64,000 nt of DNA from Rheinheimera sp. Lineage in GTDB: Bacteria > Pseudomonadota > Gammaproteobacteria > Enterobacterales > Alteromonadaceae. Below the pieces are notes generated by a model. That model made no database searches and was not told the DNA's origin. It was given only the letters and a program-made list of their open reading frames with translations. The translations under genes were made by a program, and so were the position numbers. Location of the stretch: contig DPJG01000027.1 in assembly GCA_003543135.1 (NCBI GenBank), positions 124,001-188,000 of the forward strand, given 5' to 3'. Shown here in pieces: positions 48,948-57,891 of this stretch (position 1 is the first letter of the stretch; every line of letters starts with the position of its first letter).

Positions 48948-49043
48948 TCCCTTCGTTAAATGCTCTACGGTGACTTTTGCAGGTGGTGAACGCATGCAAG
49001 CGCCGGCTGCTGTACTAAAGTCGCAGTGGTGTTTAGCACCTTA

Positions 49044-49077
49044 GGTTAACGGCCAGGGTCCTAGACTCATGTTAACC
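49044..49077 (+). promoter_or_regulatory. Hairpin in the long 5' leader
   Basis: GGTTAAC (49044-49050) and GTTAACC (49071-49077) form a perfect 7-bp stem with a 20-base loop. A near-palindrome GGACACGTGTTCC follows at 49081-49093. Long structured leaders are known to stabilise S-layer mRNAs; that role here is inference. Confidence 0.5.
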
Positions 49078-49140
49078 CAGGGACACGTGTTCCAATGAGC
49101 AGCTAAAGTTGCTTATAAATATATTACGGAGAAAAACGGA

Positions 49141-50895
49141 ATGAAAAATTTAAAGAAAGCGCTTCTTTCTACTGCTATTTTAGCGGGCTTATCAGCAGGT
49201 AACGCGTTTGCTGGTACTGAAGCATGTTTTGAAGTGTATTCGGTTGCTGATGGTTTAGCGCCAACAGCGTTTGATACACTGTACACTCCAGCCTCTTGTA
49301 TCGCAGAAGCATCTCGTACTGGTGCTGCAGCTGCACAGTTGCAAGCAACTGATTCTGTAAAAGTAGCTTACGAACTGACAAAGTCTCTAACTTTGGATTT
49401 CGATGCTGCAACTCAGGTTGCTCCAGGTACAGACGATCTGCACATCGTTTATATCCCTACTACTGACATTCCTGGTGGTACTAAAATCACCATGAAATTA
49501 GCTGGTGCTACTTTTGCTGGTAACTCAAACCAGATCCACTTATTAAAAGATGCTGGTGACGCTACTAACGTATCTGCTGTTGCTTCTTCTGATGGTGCAG
49601 TCGATGGTCAAAGCACTATCACTTTCATCACTAAAGCTGGTATCACAATCGGCGCGGGTACTCGTTTAGTGTTGTCTCGCTTGTCTTCTGGTACTTACGC
49701 TGCTGGTATTGACCCAGTTGGTGTGAAGATCGAAAACACTGCTTGTACTGATAGTTCTTCAGCTTCTAAAGTAACGATCCAAGCTACTGAAGCCAAGACT
49801 GACGGTGGTACGGGCTACACAATCGCAGGCGGCGCATCTGCTGCTCAAGAAGTTGTTGATACATCAGCTCAGTTCGTGACTTTCGTTGGTTCTTCAACTG
49901 TAAACGGTCAAGTAAATGCTGAAAGCAAAAACTTTGATGAAGCAGCAATCACTGCTCGTACAGAGTTCGTGTATGACACAGCGAGCAACCAAGGTTTGAT
50001 TCTGCAAAAAGCAAACCTGATCCATAAAGCTGGTTTTATCGACCGTTTCGCTGCTCTGGATTACAGAATCACTCGTGCTGTTGGTGATAAGTTTGAACTG
50101 TCGTTTGTTGAAACTGCTGATGCAGGCGCTTCTGTTAAAGCTGAAGTTTACAACAGCCGTTCTGCTGTAGGTGCTTTAACTGCCGCTTTCGACCTGAATG
50201 GTGCTGCAACCGGTACTGCTCTGGATTTCGTAAGTGCTAAACCAGCTACTGCTCAAATCACTTTAGACGCTACTCAAGTGTTCAGCCCTGTAGCAACTGG
50301 TGCTGAAACCATTCCTGCGTCTTACGTGTCTGGCGAAGACTATAACGAACTGTTTATCACTGTGTCTCAAACAGATCTGACTAAGATCATGAACTTCAAC
50401 TACGACATCAACACGCATGCTAAGTTGAACCTGAGTGATGCTAACCAGTTAGACCACTGTGATGTTACCAAGAACACTCACAACGTTGGTGTTAACGGCG
50501 CAGTTCTGAAAGTTCCTTACACTGTAGCTGGTACTGGCAACTTTGTACGTATCACTAACGAGCACACTGTAGCTGCTGAAGTAACTGTTGACCTGTTCAG
50601 CGAATCAGCTGACGGCACAACTGGCAACCGCGCTGTAACAGCTGTTAAACTGGCTAACGTTCCAGCTAAGTCTTCAGTTGTTTATTATGTTCCAGACGTA
50701 GTACAAGCTGGTGTTGACCAGAAAAACTATGCTGGTTCAGATGGTGTAACTGCTAACGGTGCTAACCTGCGTCACACTATGACTTTCACTGTTACTTCTC
50801 CGAAGAACACAGTGCACGGTGTATCTGTACAGAAACTGTCTACCGGTCAAGACCGTGTAATGCCAGTTCTGGATCTGAACGATTGGCAACAATAA
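49141..50895 (+). CDS. Highly expressed exported protein, S-layer candidate
   Basis: Protein of 584 residues with a clear Sec signal peptide (MKNLKKALLSTAILAGLSAG, then NAFA before GTEA). The mature part is rich in Ala, Thr, Val, Asp and Gly, looks mainly beta, and has four Cys (EACFE, ASCIA, TACTD, DHCDV) and few basic residues. No enzyme motif, transmembrane strand array, LPXTG or PEP-CTERM tail is seen; it ends PVLDLNDWQQ. Codon use is far more biased than in neighbours (GCT, GGT, GTA/GTT, AAC, CTG preferred), with a strong GGAG site 9 bases before ATG. These are signs of a very abundant surface protein such as an S-layer subunit, and the T2SS operon directly upstream is the likely exporter. 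Similarity to the Slr4-type S-layer family of Pseudoalteromonas should be tested. Confidence 0.72.
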   Translation: MKNLKKALLSTAILAGLSAGNAFAGTEACFEVYSVADGLAPTAFDTLYTPASCIAEASRTGAAAAQLQATDSVKVAYELTKSLTLDFDAATQVAPGTDDLHIVYIPTTDIPGGTKITMKLAGATFAGNSNQIHLLKDAGDATNVSAVASSDGAVDGQSTITFITKAGITIGAGTRLVLSRLSSGTYAAGIDPVGVKIENTACTDSSSASKVTIQATEAKTDGGTGYTIAGGASAAQEVVDTSAQFVTFVGSSTVNGQVNAESKNFDEAAITARTEFVYDTASNQGLILQKANLIHKAGFIDRFAALDYRITRAVGDKFELSFVETADAGASVKAEVYNSRSAVGALTAAFDLNGAATGTALDFVSAKPATAQITLDATQVFSPVATGAETIPASYVSGEDYNELFITVSQTDLTKIMNFNYDINTHAKLNLSDANQLDHCDVTKNTHNVGVNGAVLKVPYTVAGTGNFVRITNEHTVAAEVTVDLFSESADGTTGNRAVTAVKLANVPAKSSVVYYVPDVVQAGVDQKNYAGSDGVTANGANLRHTMTFTVTSPKNTVHGVSVQKLSTGQDRVMPVLDLNDWQQ

Positions 50896-50920
50896 TCTGA
50901 TTTTTCAGGTTAATTAAGAA

Positions 50921-50944
50921 AACCCCGCTTCGGCGGGGTTTTTT
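50921..50944 (+). terminator. Strong Rho-independent terminator after the surface-protein gene
   Basis: An 8-bp stem (50921-50928 with 50933-50940) with a TTCG tetraloop and a run of T. It makes the surface-protein gene a monocistronic unit. Confidence 0.95.
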
Positions 50945-50998
50945 ATTGGATGAAAGCTACTTAAGTTTGGTCTGTAGCGTGATAACAGGAATTTTTTG

Positions 50999-51727
50999 AT
51001 GAAAAGAATAACCTTGGTTGCATTGGCAGCTTTGTTTTTAACCGCTTGCCAAAATGGCAATAATACTGATTTAGCTGCCAAAGTAGCGGCACTGGAAGAA
51101 AAAGTAGAAAAACTCAGCACACTGCAAACTGAAATTGCCCAACGTGCTGGCATGGGTGCGCTGGTGCGGCCAGAGCAGCTGGCGTTTGCCGATGGTCATC
51201 AGGTTGGTGAAAAAATGGCCAAAGTCGCTATTCTTGAATTCACCGATTTACAGTGCCCGTTCTGCGCTAAATTTAACCAGGAAATTTGGCCTGAGCTGAA
51301 AAAAAATTACGTAGACACAGGTAAAGTGTTGTTTGTTGGCCGCGAATTCCCGCTGTTTCAGTCGCATCCACAAGCGCCTTTTGCTGCTTTAACCTTACGC
51401 TGCGCTGCAACACAGGATCTTTATGCACCAATGAAAGAATACCTGTTTGCCAATCAGGGCACGCTGAAACAAACTGAGATTGATGCAGAATTAACCAGAC
51501 TGAAAGCTGACGTGGCTAAACATACCGAATGTATGAAGAACAAAGAGTTACAGGATGGTGTTCGTGACTCTACACTCTATGCCGGTAAACTGGGTTTAAG
51601 CTCTACACCCACATTTTTTATCGGCCTTAACGCTGGTAATGGTGTAACAGATTATCAGGAATTAGTTGGTGCCAAGTCTTATGCTGAGTTTGCTGCAGTA
51701 TTGGATGCGTTACTGGCAAAACAATAA
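50999..51727 (+). CDS. DsbA/DsbG-like thioredoxin-fold lipoprotein
   Basis: Protein of 242 residues. The lipoprotein signal ends in LTAC with Cys17 followed by Gln, which predicts outer-membrane retention. A short coiled coil (VAALEEKVEKLSTLQ) precedes a DsbA-type thioredoxin domain with active site CPFC (FTDLQCPFCAKFN) and cis-Pro region SSTPTFFIG. Two more Cys (LRCAA, HTECM) occur. ATG 50999 is preferred over TTG 50996. It lies 104 bases after the surface-protein gene, whose product has four Cys, so a role in its disulfides is plausible but not shown. Confidence 0.87.
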   Translation: MKRITLVALAALFLTACQNGNNTDLAAKVAALEEKVEKLSTLQTEIAQRAGMGALVRPEQLAFADGHQVGEKMAKVAILEFTDLQCPFCAKFNQEIWPELKKNYVDTGKVLFVGREFPLFQSHPQAPFAALTLRCAATQDLYAPMKEYLFANQGTLKQTEIDAELTRLKADVAKHTECMKNKELQDGVRDSTLYAGKLGLSSTPTFFIGLNAGNGVTDYQELVGAKSYAEFAAVLDALLAKQ

Positions 51728-51762
51728 CACAGCATTAGTCCGGTTCATTGGCCGTTAATCGG

Positions 51763-51811
51763 GCCATGGCAAGCTGAAAAACTTCGTTAATCAGCAAGCC
51801 ATGGCTTTTTT
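51763..51811 (+). terminator. Probable terminator after the thioredoxin-like gene
   Basis: GCCATGGC at 51763-51770 can pair with the same palindrome at 51798-51805 across a 27-base loop, followed by six T. Each arm is self-complementary, so a compact alternative structure is possible. Confidence 0.5.
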
Positions 51812-51887
51812 CGTTCTACAGGTCATGGTAATGGATTATACTATGGCGCCTTTGATGGATTTAGTGTCGATTGTTGGAGTAAATTGG

Positions 51888-53897
51888 ATGCTTGAATGGC
51901 TTTTATCGCTGCCCCGCTATGCAAAACGGGCAATTTCAGTGTTGGCAGATATTGTATTTTTAACCTGTTCAATGCTGGTGGCGATTTTTGTTACTCAGGA
52001 AAATGCCTACACTGCGTTATTACAAACTTTCCCGATCTTTTTATTGTCAGTGCCTATCACTATTCTGGCTTTCACTAAGCTTGGTTTATACCGTGCTGTA
52101 GTGCGTTATATCGGTCAGCATGCGCTTGGTGCTGTACTGGCCGGCATTTTAAGTAATGCCATGATTCTGGTGATGTTATTCCAACTGGTGGGTATTAGCG
52201 ACAAAGGCAATCTGGTGTTTGTGTATGCCATTTTAGCGCTGGTGACCAGTGGTGGTTTACGTCTGGTGGCGCGGATGTTTTTATTCCAGCGTCATAACGG
52301 TCATAAACAGCGGGTGCTGATTTATGGTGCCGGCTCTTCCGGCCGTCAATTGGCGCAGGCTTTGTTTAACGGTGAACAGTTTCATCCGGTGGCTTTTGTC
52401 GACGACGACGCCACATTGCAGCGCTCTACCATTCTGGGCATTCATGTGGGCAGCCCGGCGCAAATTGCCGCTATTGTAAAATCAAAAAATGTCAGCCGTA
52501 TTTTGCTGGCCATGCCATCGGCCAGCCGCGCCCGCAGAAGGGAAGTGCTGGAGTCGTTGGATAATCTGCCTATTCCCGTGCAAACAGTGCCTGGCATGAG
52601 CGACATTGTCGACGGCTCGATGCGCATTGACGAGCTGCAGGATGTCAAAATTGAAGATTTATTAGGCCGTGACCCTGTAGCGCCTAAGCTCAAACTGATG
52701 CACGCCAATATCAAAGATAAAGTGGTGATGGTGACAGGGGCCGGCGGTTCTATCGGCTCTGAGCTGTGCCGCCAGATAGTGCAGTATGAACCCACTGTAC
52801 TGGTGCTGTTTGAAGCCTCTGAATATGCCTTATACGCCATTGAGCAGGAGCTTAGCGCTTATGTGCAGGAGCTTGGCGTTGATGTACAAATCAAACCTAT
52901 TTTGGGCAACGTGCAAAAGCAAAGCCGCATTCAGTCGGTGATGCAAAGTTTTAAAGTACAGACGGTTTACCACGCTGCCGCCTACAAACATGTGCCGCTG
53001 GTTGAATTTAATGTGGTGGAAGGGGTGAGCAACAATGTGTTTGGCACCTGGCATGCAGCTGAAGCGGCTATTGCTTCTGGTGTAGAAACTTTTGTATTGA
53101 TTTCGACCGACAAAGCAGTGCGGCCGACCAACGTGATGGGCGCGTCCAAACGTTTGGCTGAACTTGTACTGCAGGCACTGTCAACCCGTCAGCAAAAAAC
53201 CCGCTTTTGTATGGTGCGTTTTGGCAATGTGTTGGGGTCATCCGGCTCTGTGGTGCCTTTGTTTCGGGAACAAATCCGTAATGGTGGCCCCTTAACTGTG
53301 ACTCACCCGGAAATTATCCGTTATTTTATGACGATACCGGAAGCGGCTCAGCTGGTGATCCAGGCTGGTGCTATGGGCAAGGGTGGCGACGTTTTTGTGC
53401 TGGATATGGGCGAGCCGGTGCGGATTGCCGATTTGGCCCGTCGTATGGTGCATCTGATGGGGCTGGAAGTGAAAGATCAGGCGCATCCGGATGGCGATAT
53501 TGAAATTTGTTTCTCCGGCCTGCGTCCGGGTGAAAAACTTTATGAAGAACTGCTGATTGGTGAAAATGTGCGGCAAACTGCCCATCCGCGGATTATGGCG
53601 GCTGATGAAGTGTCGTTAAGCTGGCATGACATGGCAGAGTTGCTACGCCGGTTAGAGCAGCACTGCGACAACTTTGCGGTGCATCAGATTGTGGATTTAG
53701 TCACAGCGGCCCCGACAGGTTTTAACCACAGCAGCCCGGTCAGCGATTTGGTGGAACTGGCAGAGCGCGCTCAACCCCAGCTCCAAAACCCTGGTCAAAC
53801 AGAAGTTTCGCCCGCTGCCAAAGTGCCGGCTGATAAAACGGCCAAACCTCTGCTGCAGCCTGTCAGCGATATCAGCGCTGCAGTGCGCGCCAGCTAA
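51888..53897 (+). CDS. pglF: UDP-GlcNAc 4,6-dehydratase, PglF/WbpM/CapD type
   Basis: Membrane-bound SDR of 669 residues from ATG 51888 (GGAG 8 bases upstream; longer in-frame starts lack a ribosome site). Four N-terminal membrane helices lead to a first Rossmann domain (VLIYGAGSSGRQLAQALF) and a second catalytic one with VTGAGGSIGSELCRQI, VYHAAAYKHVPLVE, LISTDKAVRPTNVMGASKR. The Tyr of the usual YxxxK is Met, as in WbpM/PglF. The enzyme makes UDP-4-keto-6-deoxy-GlcNAc, the substrate of the PglE-type protein at 30552. It is the only such gene in the window. Confidence 0.93.
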   Translation: MLEWLLSLPRYAKRAISVLADIVFLTCSMLVAIFVTQENAYTALLQTFPIFLLSVPITILAFTKLGLYRAVVRYIGQHALGAVLAGILSNAMILVMLFQLVGISDKGNLVFVYAILALVTSGGLRLVARMFLFQRHNGHKQRVLIYGAGSSGRQLAQALFNGEQFHPVAFVDDDATLQRSTILGIHVGSPAQIAAIVKSKNVSRILLAMPSASRARRREVLESLDNLPIPVQTVPGMSDIVDGSMRIDELQDVKIEDLLGRDPVAPKLKLMHANIKDKVVMVTGAGGSIGSELCRQIVQYEPTVLVLFEASEYALYAIEQELSAYVQELGVDVQIKPILGNVQKQSRIQSVMQSFKVQTVYHAAAYKHVPLVEFNVVEGVSNNVFGTWHAAEAAIASGVETFVLISTDKAVRPTNVMGASKRLAELVLQALSTRQQKTRFCMVRFGNVLGSSGSVVPLFREQIRNGGPLTVTHPEIIRYFMTIPEAAQLVIQAGAMGKGGDVFVLDMGEPVRIADLARRMVHLMGLEVKDQAHPDGDIEICFSGLRPGEKLYEELLIGENVRQTAHPRIMAADEVSLSWHDMAELLRRLEQHCDNFAVHQIVDLVTAAPTGFNHSSPVSDLVELAERAQPQLQNPGQTEVSPAAKVPADKTAKPLLQPVSDISAAVRAS

Positions 53898-55021
53898 GCG
53901 TCTGTCTGCTCTGCAAGGCCTTTTGGCAACAAGTCTGGTCGTAAAAACCGGCTTTGTTGCCAAAGGGCTGTGACCTCAAAACCTGGTATCCGGGTTTTAT
54001 TGAACCCTGTACTGTTATTGATCACACTCAATCCCACTTTACTGACCAGCTGTGCGCATAAAGCTGCCGCCACATCAGGATACCGCACCTGCTGCAATGC
54101 CCTGGAGCCTGCCAGCCAGTTGGCAATCAGCTCAGTGCTTAACGTCTTGCAATGATGCGCCAGCTGTAATTGCTCCAGCGCTAAGGCGTTGGACTCTTGT
54201 TCCATCTGGCCTTGTAGCGGTTTTACCAGAATTTTTTTCTTCAGTTGCAGCGCTTCACTGATCAGTTCAAAACCGGCATTACTCAGCACCGCATCGGCAC
54301 TGGCCAGTTGTTGTTTAAACCCCTGATGGCAGGGCGGGTAAAAGTGTAAATGCCCGTCGTCCTCGCGATTTAAGCCCGGCGCAAAAATCACAAACTGATA
54401 CCATTTCAGCGGTTTAAGCAGTTGATACACCAGTTTTTGATCTTCAAACGGCAGATAAACCAGCACTTTATTTGGTATCACTTCAGTATCATGAGCTGTA
54501 GCTGGCAAATCCAGAATAGGCGGTGCTATCGTGTTTTGCGCGCCAAAATGATGCCAGTGCAGACCCAGTTGCAGCTTTGCCGGTGCAAACAAACGGAAGA
54601 TTTGCCGGCTGAGCAGACTGTCATGCTGTTTTGGAATTTGGCGCAAAAAAGCATATTGATGGCCAAGCGCAATACAAGGGGTACCCTGGCGGCGAGCGGC
54701 CCAGGCAGTGACAGGTTCAAAGTCGGTGAGTACCAGATCATAGGGCGTGGTATTGAGCTGTTGTTGGTCTTGCCAGAGCTGGCGCAAACTGTTGCTGCGG
54801 GCACTTTGCCAATAATTGATTTTTCCGGCATCGGAGACAAAAGTTAAACCGCGGCGCCAGGCAAAGTTGCCAAAACAGTCCATATCAAACAGCGCCTGAC
54901 GACAACGGCCACTGAATAAAAAATCGACTTTGACACCATGGTGCCGGAGCTGCGCGGCCATAGCTCTGGCTCTGCTGATGTGACCGTTACCCGTTGCCTG
55001 CACGCCGTATAACAGTCTCAT
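53894..55021 (-). CDS. MJ1255/VC2487-family glycosyltransferase
   Basis: Glycosyltransferase-like protein of 375 residues beginning MRLLYGVQATGNGHISRARA, the signature of the MJ1255/VC2487 family (GT1/GT28-like GT-B fold). The C-terminal donor region has LSNAGFELISEALQLKKKIL and VKPLQGQMEQESNALALEQL. Substrates of this family are not established. It converges on pglF and shares its last 4 bases; tdk lies 17 bases upstream on the same strand. Confidence 0.8.
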   Translation of the reverse strand: MRLLYGVQATGNGHISRARAMAAQLRHHGVKVDFLFSGRCRQALFDMDCFGNFAWRRGLTFVSDAGKINYWQSARSNSLRQLWQDQQQLNTTPYDLVLTDFEPVTAWAARRQGTPCIALGHQYAFLRQIPKQHDSLLSRQIFRLFAPAKLQLGLHWHHFGAQNTIAPPILDLPATAHDTEVIPNKVLVYLPFEDQKLVYQLLKPLKWYQFVIFAPGLNREDDGHLHFYPPCHQGFKQQLASADAVLSNAGFELISEALQLKKKILVKPLQGQMEQESNALALEQLQLAHHCKTLSTELIANWLAGSRALQQVRYPDVAAALCAQLVSKVGLSVINNSTGFNKTRIPGFEVTALWQQSRFLRPDLLPKGLAEQTDA

Positions 55022-55038
55022 CCTTTCTCCTTATGGCT

Positions 55039-55617
55039 TTATTTCCAGACCAGCTCCTTAAAATGAGCCCGGCACATTGAGACATAACGATCATTGCCGC
55101 CGATTTGTACCTGCGAGCCCGCTGTGGCGGCGCGGCCCTGTTCGTCAAGGCGCACCACAAAGTTGGCTTTGCGGCCACAGTGGCAGATTGTTTTTAGTTC
55201 GATCAGCTTGTCGGCCCAGGCCAGCAGCGCCTGACTACCGGCAAAGGTTTCACCGAGAAAATCAGTGCGAAGGCCAAAAGCCAACACCGGCACATCCAGC
55301 TTATCCACCACCTCGGTTAGCTGCTTCACTTGGTTTTTGGTTAAAAACTGCGCTTCGTCAATCAATACACAATCCAGCGGTCCTTGCTGTTTCAACGCGC
55401 TGCAACTGTCAAAAAAATCCAATTGACTGTCAAATACCAATGCATCCATCGACAAGCCAATCCGTGAGCTGATTTTGCCAACACCATACCTGTCGTCGAG
55501 CGCGGCTGTGTAAATGGCCGCTGTCATGCCTCTTTCCTGGTAGTTGTAGGCACTTTGTAACAAAGAGGTGGATTTGCCGGCGTTCATTGCCGAATAATAA
55601 AAATAAAGCTGAGCCAT
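55039..55617 (-). CDS. tdk: Thymidine kinase
   Basis: Salvage enzyme phosphorylating thymidine, 192 residues from ATG 55617. P-loop [13 protein letters not shown] near residues 9-20, the Walker B-like [10 protein letters not shown], the [12 protein letters not shown] substrate loop and zinc-binding Cys residues (CHCGRKA and a downstream MCRAH) are present. A longer frame upstream has no similarity; AGGA precedes the chosen ATG. Confidence 0.96.
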   Translation of the reverse strand: MAQLYFYYSAMNAGKSTSLLQSAYNYQERGMTAAIYTAALDDRYGVGKISSRIGLSMDALVFDSQLDFFDSCSALKQQGPLDCVLIDEAQFLTKNQVKQLTEVVDKLDVPVLAFGLRTDFLGETFAGSQALLAWADKLIELKTICHCGRKANFVVRLDEQGRAATAGSQVQIGGNDRYVSMCRAHFKELVWK

Positions 55618-55828
55618 CAGTAATTCCTGCGCAAAATGACGGCGCAGTATAACAAGCTGCAGCGGATAACCAAATGCTGCCAGGCAAAGATGGCAAAAGC
55701 ATGTGAGCGACGTGACAAATACGTGACGATTGCCGATAAATTTTGCCGCTTGCGTGAAATGGCGATGGAGTAAGGCCTGTGAATGTTTTACTCTGCAGTT
55801 TCGGTTTGATTGCAGCAAGGAGCTGAAT

Positions 55829-56242
55829 ATGGACAAATTTTTGGTGTTAACAGTGGCAGCGCAAGTGCTGCTGATCAGCGTCGTGATGGTGATTATGGGG
55901 CGGCGTCGTTTTGCCGCAGCACGCAATAAAGAAATTCATCATTCTGCCTTTCGCACTATGGACTTAGCCGGCGCCAATGAAAGTGTGATCACCGCCAGCC
56001 GCAACTTTGATAATCAGTTCCAGATGCCGATGTTATTTATTTTTGCCGTATTGTTTACGCTGCATTTTGGTCTGGCTGATCTGGTATTTGTGTTATTGGC
56101 GGCGCTTTTTGTGGCGCTGCGGTTATTGCACACTGTAGTGCATATCACCTCCAATCATGTGCGGATGCGGTTTAATCTGTTTTTACTCAGTTGTGTGGTG
56201 CTTTGGTGTTTCTGGCTGCGTTTGGTACTGAAACTGTGGTAA
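55829..56242 (+). CDS. MAPEG-family membrane protein
   Basis: Small membrane protein of 137 residues with four hydrophobic helices. The loop [20 protein letters not shown] and [19 protein letters not shown] match bacterial MAPEG proteins (membrane-associated eicosanoid/glutathione metabolism family). The start is ATG 55829, 7 bases after AAGGAG. The physiological substrate is unknown. Confidence 0.85.
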   Translation: MDKFLVLTVAAQVLLISVVMVIMGRRRFAAARNKEIHHSAFRTMDLAGANESVITASRNFDNQFQMPMLFIFAVLFTLHFGLADLVFVLLAALFVALRLLHTVVHITSNHVRMRFNLFLLSCVVLWCFWLRLVLKLW

Positions 56243-56312
56243 CTGATTGTATGAAGATTGATTCTCCGATAACTGATCCTTTGATAACTAAATAGTAGGC
56301 AGCTTTTTCCCG

Positions 56313-56759
56313 ATGAATACTGCAATCTGGCCTTGGTTAGGGCTGTTATTCAGTGCCTTTAGCTCGGCCACTGTCTTGCCGGGCAGCTCGGAAATAGTGC
56401 TGGGGGCCTTATGGTGGCAGGGGTATAACCCTTTGATGCTTTGGGCTATTGCGACTTTTGGCAATGTCACCGGTTCTTGTCTGAACTGGTGGCTGGGCTC
56501 ACAGCTGCTGCGATTTTCGCATAAACGCTGGTTTCCGGTGGATGCTGAGCAACTGGCAAAGGCTGAGCGTTGGTACCAGCGTTGGGGCTCAGCGTCATTA
56601 TTGTTAAGCTGGGTGCCTGTGGTTGGCGACCCGCTGACTATAGTGGCCGGTGTGATGCGGATGAAATTATGGTTATTTGTGCCGCTGGTGCTGCTGGCCA
56701 AAGGCAGCCGTTACGCTCTGTTATTGCTGCTGGCGGATCAGCTGCTGCCAAAAGGTTAA
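56313..56759 (+). CDS. yqaA: DedA-like membrane protein, YqaA type
   Basis: Inner-membrane protein of 148 residues with SNARE-associated/DedA-type features: SSATVLPGSSEIVLGALW, GNVTGSCLNWWLGSQL and SWVPVVGDPLTIVAGVMRM. It resembles E. coli YqaA. DedA proteins are linked to membrane lipid or undecaprenyl-phosphate transport; the role of YqaA itself is not established. Confidence 0.88.
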   Translation: MNTAIWPWLGLLFSAFSSATVLPGSSEIVLGALWWQGYNPLMLWAIATFGNVTGSCLNWWLGSQLLRFSHKRWFPVDAEQLAKAERWYQRWGSASLLLSWVPVVGDPLTIVAGVMRMKLWLFVPLVLLAKGSRYALLLLLADQLLPKG

Positions 56760-56862
56760 ACAGGCTGAAAAACAAGCCGCAAAAGTTCAATCTGGAGCGC
56801 TCTCGTCACAGCTTCACAAGAACAGCGACAACAAAAACTGCCACAACAGGGAAATACAAGTG

Positions 56863-57786
56863 ATGTTAAACAACAGGTTGGGTTTTAAGCTGATATCAGC
56901 AGCGGTTTTATCGGGGGGGATCTCGGCGCCGGTTTTAGCGGCTGAGCCGTCAAAAGATGGCTGGCTGGATATTCCGCAGCAGGAGCTGGTGTATTTGCAG
57001 CTGGAGCAGGGCACTCTGGCGCAGACGACTCCAGGGCAAAGTTCTGCGGCACAGGCCACTGTGGTGTTAAAGCTTGCAACTGAATTTACGCCAAAAAATA
57101 CCGCTGCTTTTAAACAGTTGGTGCAGTCCGGCTTTTATAACGGTCTGGAGTTTTACCGGGTGATTGATCAGTTTGTGCTGCAAGCCGGCTTGATGGAGGG
57201 GGAAAAACATCCAACAGCGGTGAAAACCGACTGGCCCAAACTTCAGGCCGAATTTAGCTGGCCGCAGCGCCCGGATGATACTTTTACCCTGGTGCAACAG
57301 AGCGATTTACTGGCCAGTCAAACTGGTTTCAGACATGGTTTTGCCCTCGGCCGGGGCGATGGACAAGAGTGGCTGATCCATTGCCCTAATGTGGTGAATA
57401 TGGCGCGCAGTGAAGATGCCAATAGCGCCACTACAGATTTTGCGCTAATGCAGGGCCAGGCACCCCGGCATCTGGATCGGAATATGTCGATAGTGGCCAA
57501 AGTGATTTGGGGCGGGCCATGGCTGAATCTGGTCAAAAGAGGTGAAGCAAGCGCAGGTGGCATTATTGCCAAGCAACAAGGCCGAAGCCGTATTGTCAGT
57601 ATGACACTGGGCTCTGATCTCAAACCTGAAGCACAACTGCAGTTGCAGTGGCTGGACACCGGCAGCACACAGTTCCAGCAACGGCTGGAGCAAAGCAGGG
57701 CACGTGCTGCCGGCTTTTTCCATTATAAAGGCAATGGCGCGCTGGATATTTGTTATCAGCAGGTGCCGGTCAGGCTCAAGCCTTAG
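56863..57786 (+). CDS. Exported cyclophilin-type peptidyl-prolyl isomerase
   Basis: Periplasmic protein of 307 residues with a signal peptide ending in SAPVLA before AEPSKD. The cyclophilin-like domain shows ELVYLQLEQG, TPKNTAAFKQLVQSGFYNG, LEFYRVIDQFVLQAG and, near the end, a long insertion before the C-terminal strand. It is larger than PpiA. ATG 56863 is preferred; an adjacent GTG (56860) is possible. It may assist folding of exported proteins. Confidence 0.82.
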   Translation: MLNNRLGFKLISAAVLSGGISAPVLAAEPSKDGWLDIPQQELVYLQLEQGTLAQTTPGQSSAAQATVVLKLATEFTPKNTAAFKQLVQSGFYNGLEFYRVIDQFVLQAGLMEGEKHPTAVKTDWPKLQAEFSWPQRPDDTFTLVQQSDLLASQTGFRHGFALGRGDGQEWLIHCPNVVNMARSEDANSATTDFALMQGQAPRHLDRNMSIVAKVIWGGPWLNLVKRGEASAGGIIAKQQGRSRIVSMTLGSDLKPEAQLQLQWLDTGSTQFQQRLEQSRARAAGFFHYKGNGALDICYQQVPVRLKP

Positions 57787-57891
57787 CAATTAGGGTGAGG
57801 AAAGGCGCTTGAATAAAAGCGCTAGGCGAAAAGCCGACTTTGGTTCATCATATCGGTCATGATGTTTAATTTGCGATAAAAAGGTAATTTT

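Noticed and set aside
49141-50895. PEP-CTERM/exosortase substrate
   Set aside because: The C-terminus lacks a PEP motif, membrane helix and basic tail, and no exosortase gene is present, although AsnB-type proteins often occur in such loci.
55618-55926. N-terminal extension of tdk (103 residues)
   Set aside because: No family similarity; ATG 55617 with an AGGA site gives the normal 192-residue protein.
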